Below are positions 61,039 through 64,000 of a DNA stretch of 64,000 nt, piece by piece (within the stretch, counting starts at the first letter, position 1; each line of letters begins with the position of its first letter). The stretch is taken from the NCBI GenBank assembly GCA_965222725.1, contig OZ244969.1, forward strand, positions 6,262,001-6,326,000. The letters run 5' to 3'. The notes beneath the pieces were generated by a model that saw only the letters and a program-made list of their open reading frames with translations, was not told where the DNA came from and did not search any database. The DNA comes from GCA-2748575 sp965222725. Its GTDB lineage: Bacteria > Pseudomonadota > Gammaproteobacteria > Pseudomonadales > Ketobacteraceae. Position numbers and translations under genes: made by a program.

Positions 61039-62322
61039 ATGCCTGTAGAAAGCAGAAAAATTACAACCGATAAACTGCACATCGGCATGTTTGTATCGCG
61101 GGTTGATCGCCCGTGGTCGAGCACACCGTTTCCGATTCAGGGGTTTCATATTGAATCGGCGGAGCAGTTGGCGCTGGTGCAAAATACCTGCGCCTGGGTT
61201 GAAATTGATGTGCAGAAATCCCGCCGCCTGAATCGTTTGCAGGCTGATCATGAAATCAGTTTTATCAGTGACTACTACACCACGGCCCAGGAAAAGAAAA
61301 ACGGCCGCGAACTGATTAACCTGCGCATCCGTCATATTCAGAACGATCATCCCTATCGCGCCAGCGGCAGTCTCAACAACGAAATCCGTTACGCCAAGCG
61401 GCTGCACCGGCGCATTGAAGAAAGAATCAAACAGGTACTCCGGGGCCTGGCCGGCCAGGGCAAACTGCGCATGGATCAGTTACGCTCGGCATCCACTGAC
61501 CTGGTGGATTCCGTTATTCGCCACCCGGACGCCTTTGCCTATCTCAGCCGCATGGAAAGCCACCACCACAATGTGCTGAACTATTCCATCCGCATTGCCA
61601 CCTGGGCGGTGCTGTTTGGCCGGCACCTGGATATTTCCAAAGAGGTGCTGACTGATGTGGCCCTGTCCGCCATGTTATGCAAGATCGGCTACATCACACT
61701 GCCCCGTGATATGCTTGCTCATAAAGGCACGCCCACGCCCCAGGAAAGGGAAATGCTGAAAGTGTCCCTGCTGAATGGCGTAAAGCTTCTGAAACGGTCA
61801 CCGGCCTTTACCAGTCGCATTGTAAAAATCGTGTCCTACCATCTGGAGCGTTATGACGGTTCCGGTTACCCCCGCGGTGTGTCCGGGCGCAACATCCCCT
61901 TTCTCGCCCAGATCGTCAGCATTGCCGATTATTACGAAGAAATTACCAGCTACGATTTTTGTGACGAGCCTCTGGCATCCACGGATGCGGTGCGCGAGCT
62001 TTACCGCCAGCGCAACCAGCTATTCGACAGCTACATCGTGGAAGAATTTATTCAGGCGATCGGCCTGTTTCCCACAGGCTCTGTGGTCAGACTCAGCGGC
62101 AACCGCGAAGCCATTGTGATCGAACAGAACGACGACGCCCGCCTCAAACCCAAGGTGCTGGTGTTTCGCGATGATCGTAAATGGTGGCAGGTACTCAAGC
62201 CAAGAGTGATCGATCTGGACAAGTCACCGGAAGACAACGACATCATTGCCAGTCTGCCGGCACTGCCGAAAGACAGCCCGCTTTTCGAGAAGCGTTTTTT
62301 CCAGCGGGCCATGTCCCACTAG
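61039..62322 (+). CDS. DUF3391 plus degenerate HD-GYP protein
   Basis: A 427-residue cytosolic protein. The N-terminal DUF3391 region (IGMFVSRVDRPWSSTPFPIQGF) precedes an HD-GYP domain. GSGYP is intact (274-278, in ERYDGSGYPRG), but the expected His-Asp of the HD pair reads Cys214-Lys215 in MLCKIGY, and the preceding HHE motif reads YHLE. Metal-dependent c-di-GMP hydrolysis is therefore unlikely; ligand binding or a regulatory role remains possible. AGGGCGG precedes the ATG. A diguanylate cyclase gene follows. Confidence 0.85.
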   Translation: MPVESRKITTDKLHIGMFVSRVDRPWSSTPFPIQGFHIESAEQLALVQNTCAWVEIDVQKSRRLNRLQADHEISFISDYYTTAQEKKNGRELINLRIRHIQNDHPYRASGSLNNEIRYAKRLHRRIEERIKQVLRGLAGQGKLRMDQLRSASTDLVDSVIRHPDAFAYLSRMESHHHNVLNYSIRIATWAVLFGRHLDISKEVLTDVALSAMLCKIGYITLPRDMLAHKGTPTPQEREMLKVSLLNGVKLLKRSPAFTSRIVKIVSYHLERYDGSGYPRGVSGRNIPFLAQIVSIADYYEEITSYDFCDEPLASTDAVRELYRQRNQLFDSYIVEEFIQAIGLFPTGSVVRLSGNREAIVIEQNDDARLKPKVLVFRDDRKWWQVLKPRVIDLDKSPEDNDIIASLPALPKDSPLFEKRFFQRAMSH

Positions 62323-62591
62323 CACCCGAACAGGGATTGCTGAAAAATAACACTAAGCGATTTTAAAACCCCGTTTTACCTGAAAACCCGTTGCCGACGC
62401 CACGCTGTCAAGGAATCAATTCTTATGGGTTTTAAAACCATTAGAACAATAGTGCATGTTTGAACCCGGATCATCGAATTCTGTCTATCATTAAGATAAT
62501 GTATTGCAAACAAAAGCGCTTACTGGTGATTGGTTAACATCAATAAAACACCAGAACTGACAGGATTGTCCTTTTTTAAGACCGCCACAAA
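62323..62591. other. Intergenic region upstream of the GGDEF gene
   Basis: No gene is visible. TTGGTTAACATCAA at 62530-62543 is a near-match to the Anr/Fnr box (TTGAT-N4-ATCAA). Nothing else stands out. Confidence 0.5.
62530..62543. promoter_or_regulatory. Possible Anr/Fnr box
   Basis: TTGGT-TAAC-ATCAA differs from the consensus half-sites at one base. Its centre lies about 55 bases before the GGDEF ATG. It could place the cyclase under oxygen control, but a single weak site can arise by chance. Confidence 0.3.
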
Positions 62592-63863
62592 ATGATGTAC
62601 ACGCAAAATCGCCACCAGCGTTTGCCCATTGCTGATCCCGCATTGAAGCATGAGTTTATTGATGTGCTGCAACGGGGTTTCTATTATTTGCTGTTTCCGG
62701 CATTTCTTGAGCGTTACTTTTTACAACACTACCGCGATACCGCCCTTAAAAATCTCAAGATCAACAGCGTTTATGTGGTACTGACCTATCTGCTGCTGGG
62801 CAGCCTGGTGTTCGGGCAGTTTGAACAGGATAAACTGGGGAACTTCACCAGCAGCTACCTGTTTACCGGTGCCTGCCTGGTGGGGGTTATTCTGCTGTCC
62901 CGCTTTCAGAAAATGGCCACTTACTTTCACTGGTATACCGGGATACTCGCCACCATAGGCCTGGTCACCATCATGAATGTGGCCCACAGCATTCAGGATC
63001 CGCAAATCAAGCTGGCCGCCTACTCCGGCTCCATCTATGCCATTATCGTTATCTATGCCATGTCGAAAATGCGCTTCTATGTGGCAACCTTCTGGTGCCA
63101 TCTGGCGGGATTATTACACCTGGTGTCACTGAAGCTGTCCGGCGCCAACGAACCTTTCACCAGTTTCCAGGCCTATTTTGTGGCGGCAAATCTGATCGGC
63201 ATGGGCATTTCCTACATTATCGAACACCGGGAACGGGCCATGTTTATTCAGAGCCTGCTGCTGGATATCGACAAGATCGAGCAGGAAAAACTGAATCGCG
63301 ATCTGGAAAAACTGTCCCGGGAGGATTCCCTGACAGGGCTGGCCAACCGGCGTTACTTTGATGAAAGCCTGTCCCAGGAATGGAGCCGCTGCATGCGCGA
63401 CAAAAAGCCGCTGTCGCTGATTCTGCTGGATGTGGATTTTTTCAAACAGTTTAACGACTGCTATGGACATCAGGCAGGAGATCACTGCCTGGTGCAGATT
63501 GCCAAAGCCCTGAAAAAAGAAGCCAGCCGGACCGGCGAGCTGGTGGGCCGCTACGGCGGTGAGGAATTTATTATTCTGTACCCCAACACCGACGAGGAAC
63601 AGATCCGGATTTCGCTGCAGCGCATACGCCAGCGGATTCGTGACCTGAACATTCTCCACGAAGACTCCAAAGCCAGCCATGTGGTCACCGCCAGTATCGG
63701 TGCTGCCACCACGGTACCGGTCAAAAGCCTGCACCCGGAAAAACTGGTGAGCGCCGCCGACGAAATGCTCTACAAGGCCAAAGCCGAAGGCCGCGATTGC
63801 TGGTACAACACCCGCCTGTCCCACTGCGAAGCACAACCGTCGCAGCTCACCATTCTGCCCTAG
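62592..63863 (+). CDS. Membrane-bound diguanylate cyclase
   Basis: A 423-residue inner-membrane enzyme that makes cyclic-di-GMP from GTP. The N-terminal 220 residues hold about six helices forming an unknown sensor module. The GGDEF domain follows a short coil, with GGEEF in RYGGEEFIILYP, so the active site is intact. The upstream inhibitory site reads Arg-Thr-Gly-Glu instead of Arg-x-x-Asp, so product inhibition may be altered. It follows the HD-GYP-like gene but 269 bases away. ATG at 62592 or 62595. Confidence 0.93.
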   Translation: MMYTQNRHQRLPIADPALKHEFIDVLQRGFYYLLFPAFLERYFLQHYRDTALKNLKINSVYVVLTYLLLGSLVFGQFEQDKLGNFTSSYLFTGACLVGVILLSRFQKMATYFHWYTGILATIGLVTIMNVAHSIQDPQIKLAAYSGSIYAIIVIYAMSKMRFYVATFWCHLAGLLHLVSLKLSGANEPFTSFQAYFVAANLIGMGISYIIEHRERAMFIQSLLLDIDKIEQEKLNRDLEKLSREDSLTGLANRRYFDESLSQEWSRCMRDKKPLSLILLDVDFFKQFNDCYGHQAGDHCLVQIAKALKKEASRTGELVGRYGGEEFIILYPNTDEEQIRISLQRIRQRIRDLNILHEDSKASHVVTASIGAATTVPVKSLHPEKLVSAADEMLYKAKAEGRDCWYNTRLSHCEAQPSQLTILP

Positions 63864-63953
63864 GCTTTATACAAACCGGGCACATAGTAAAGCTAATTGA
63901 CACAAACCCCAGCCAATGGCAGACTACCGCAAATAGTAAAGGAGATTGATCTT

Positions 63954-64000
63954 ATGCTGGAGGCACTGCAGTCTGCCCTGCTCCCCTATTACACCCTGAT
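63954..64000 (+). CDS. Start of a gene cut by the window edge
   Basis: AAAGGAGA (63938-63945) precedes ATG 63954, and the first 15 codons encode a hydrophobic start MLEALQSALLPYYTL. The rest lies outside the window; the product cannot be named. Confidence 0.6.
   Translation, partial: MLEALQSALLPYYTL

Noticed and set aside
1..64000. CRISPR arrays, tRNAs, rRNAs, phage or transposon genes
   Set aside because: I looked for regular spaced repeats, cloverleaf-like sequences and integrase or transposase motifs and saw none.

Overview
The window is a stretch of bacterial chromosome that reads as a gammaproteobacterium. The best evidence is the gene order rsfS-rlmH-mrdA-mrdB-mltB-rlpA-dacC-ybeD-lipB-lipA near the right end, plus NorR/NnrS/HemN, PBP1b, ThiD-ThiE-HemL and a VgrG of type VI secretion. 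A GMC alcohol dehydrogenase, a DUF3336 patatin, a PlsC-type acyltransferase and an MMPL/RND transporter suit a lipid- or hydrocarbon-using marine or soil relative of Alcanivoracaceae or Pseudomonadales. That placement is inference; no rRNA or other phylogenetic marker is present. There are no tRNAs, rRNAs, CRISPR arrays or insertion sequences that I can see.

Layout. Positions 1-7250 are visibly AT-richer than the rest and look accessory: a small ORF overlapping gdhA, a TSUP exporter, a lipoprotein alpha/beta hydrolase, an AraC regulator, a small GNAT protein, an SDR and a decayed alpha/beta hydrolase. Positions 7234-14894 hold a K+/H+ antiporter, then norR divergent from nnrS-hemN with a NorR-type palindrome and a sigma-54 promoter between them, then pbpG. 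Positions 14937-19015 carry a DUF2834 protein and a stand-alone VgrG of 1062 residues whose AT-rich tail ends in a HEYGH zinc-peptidase-like domain, followed by a tightly coupled candidate immunity gene. Positions 19175-29666 mix membrane and unknown proteins, including a fliL-like gene with an in-frame amber codon, a MATE transporter, a GMC oxidoreductase and a patatin. Positions 29790-36439 hold an MsbA-like ABC exporter, thiD-thiE-hemL, a LamG plus coiled-coil secreted protein and a TPR lipoprotein. Positions 36449-47751 hold PBP1b, adenosine kinase, a cNMP-binding protein, an acyltransferase, hmuUV with a Fur box, a Rieske protein, a methyltransferase and an MMPL transporter. Positions 47992-60673 are the housekeeping block proA-nadD-rsfS-rlmH, the cell-wall elongation and hydrolase genes, lipoate synthesis and a DedA-PAP2 fusion. 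Positions 61039-63863 hold a degenerate HD-GYP protein and a GGDEF protein. A gene truncated by the window edge starts at 63954.

How the parts fit. NorR sensing nitric oxide probably switches on nnrS and hemN through sigma-54. The cell-wall genes (mrdA, mrdB, mltB, rlpA, dacC, and separately mrcB and pbpG) cover synthesis and trimming of peptidoglycan. Two HD-GYP-like proteins that lack the HD metal ligands, plus one diguanylate cyclase, suggest c-di-GMP signalling or binding. The most interesting candidate for something undescribed is the VgrG-metallopeptidase effector with its immunity gene (15370-19015), where base composition breaks sharply between delivery module and toxin.
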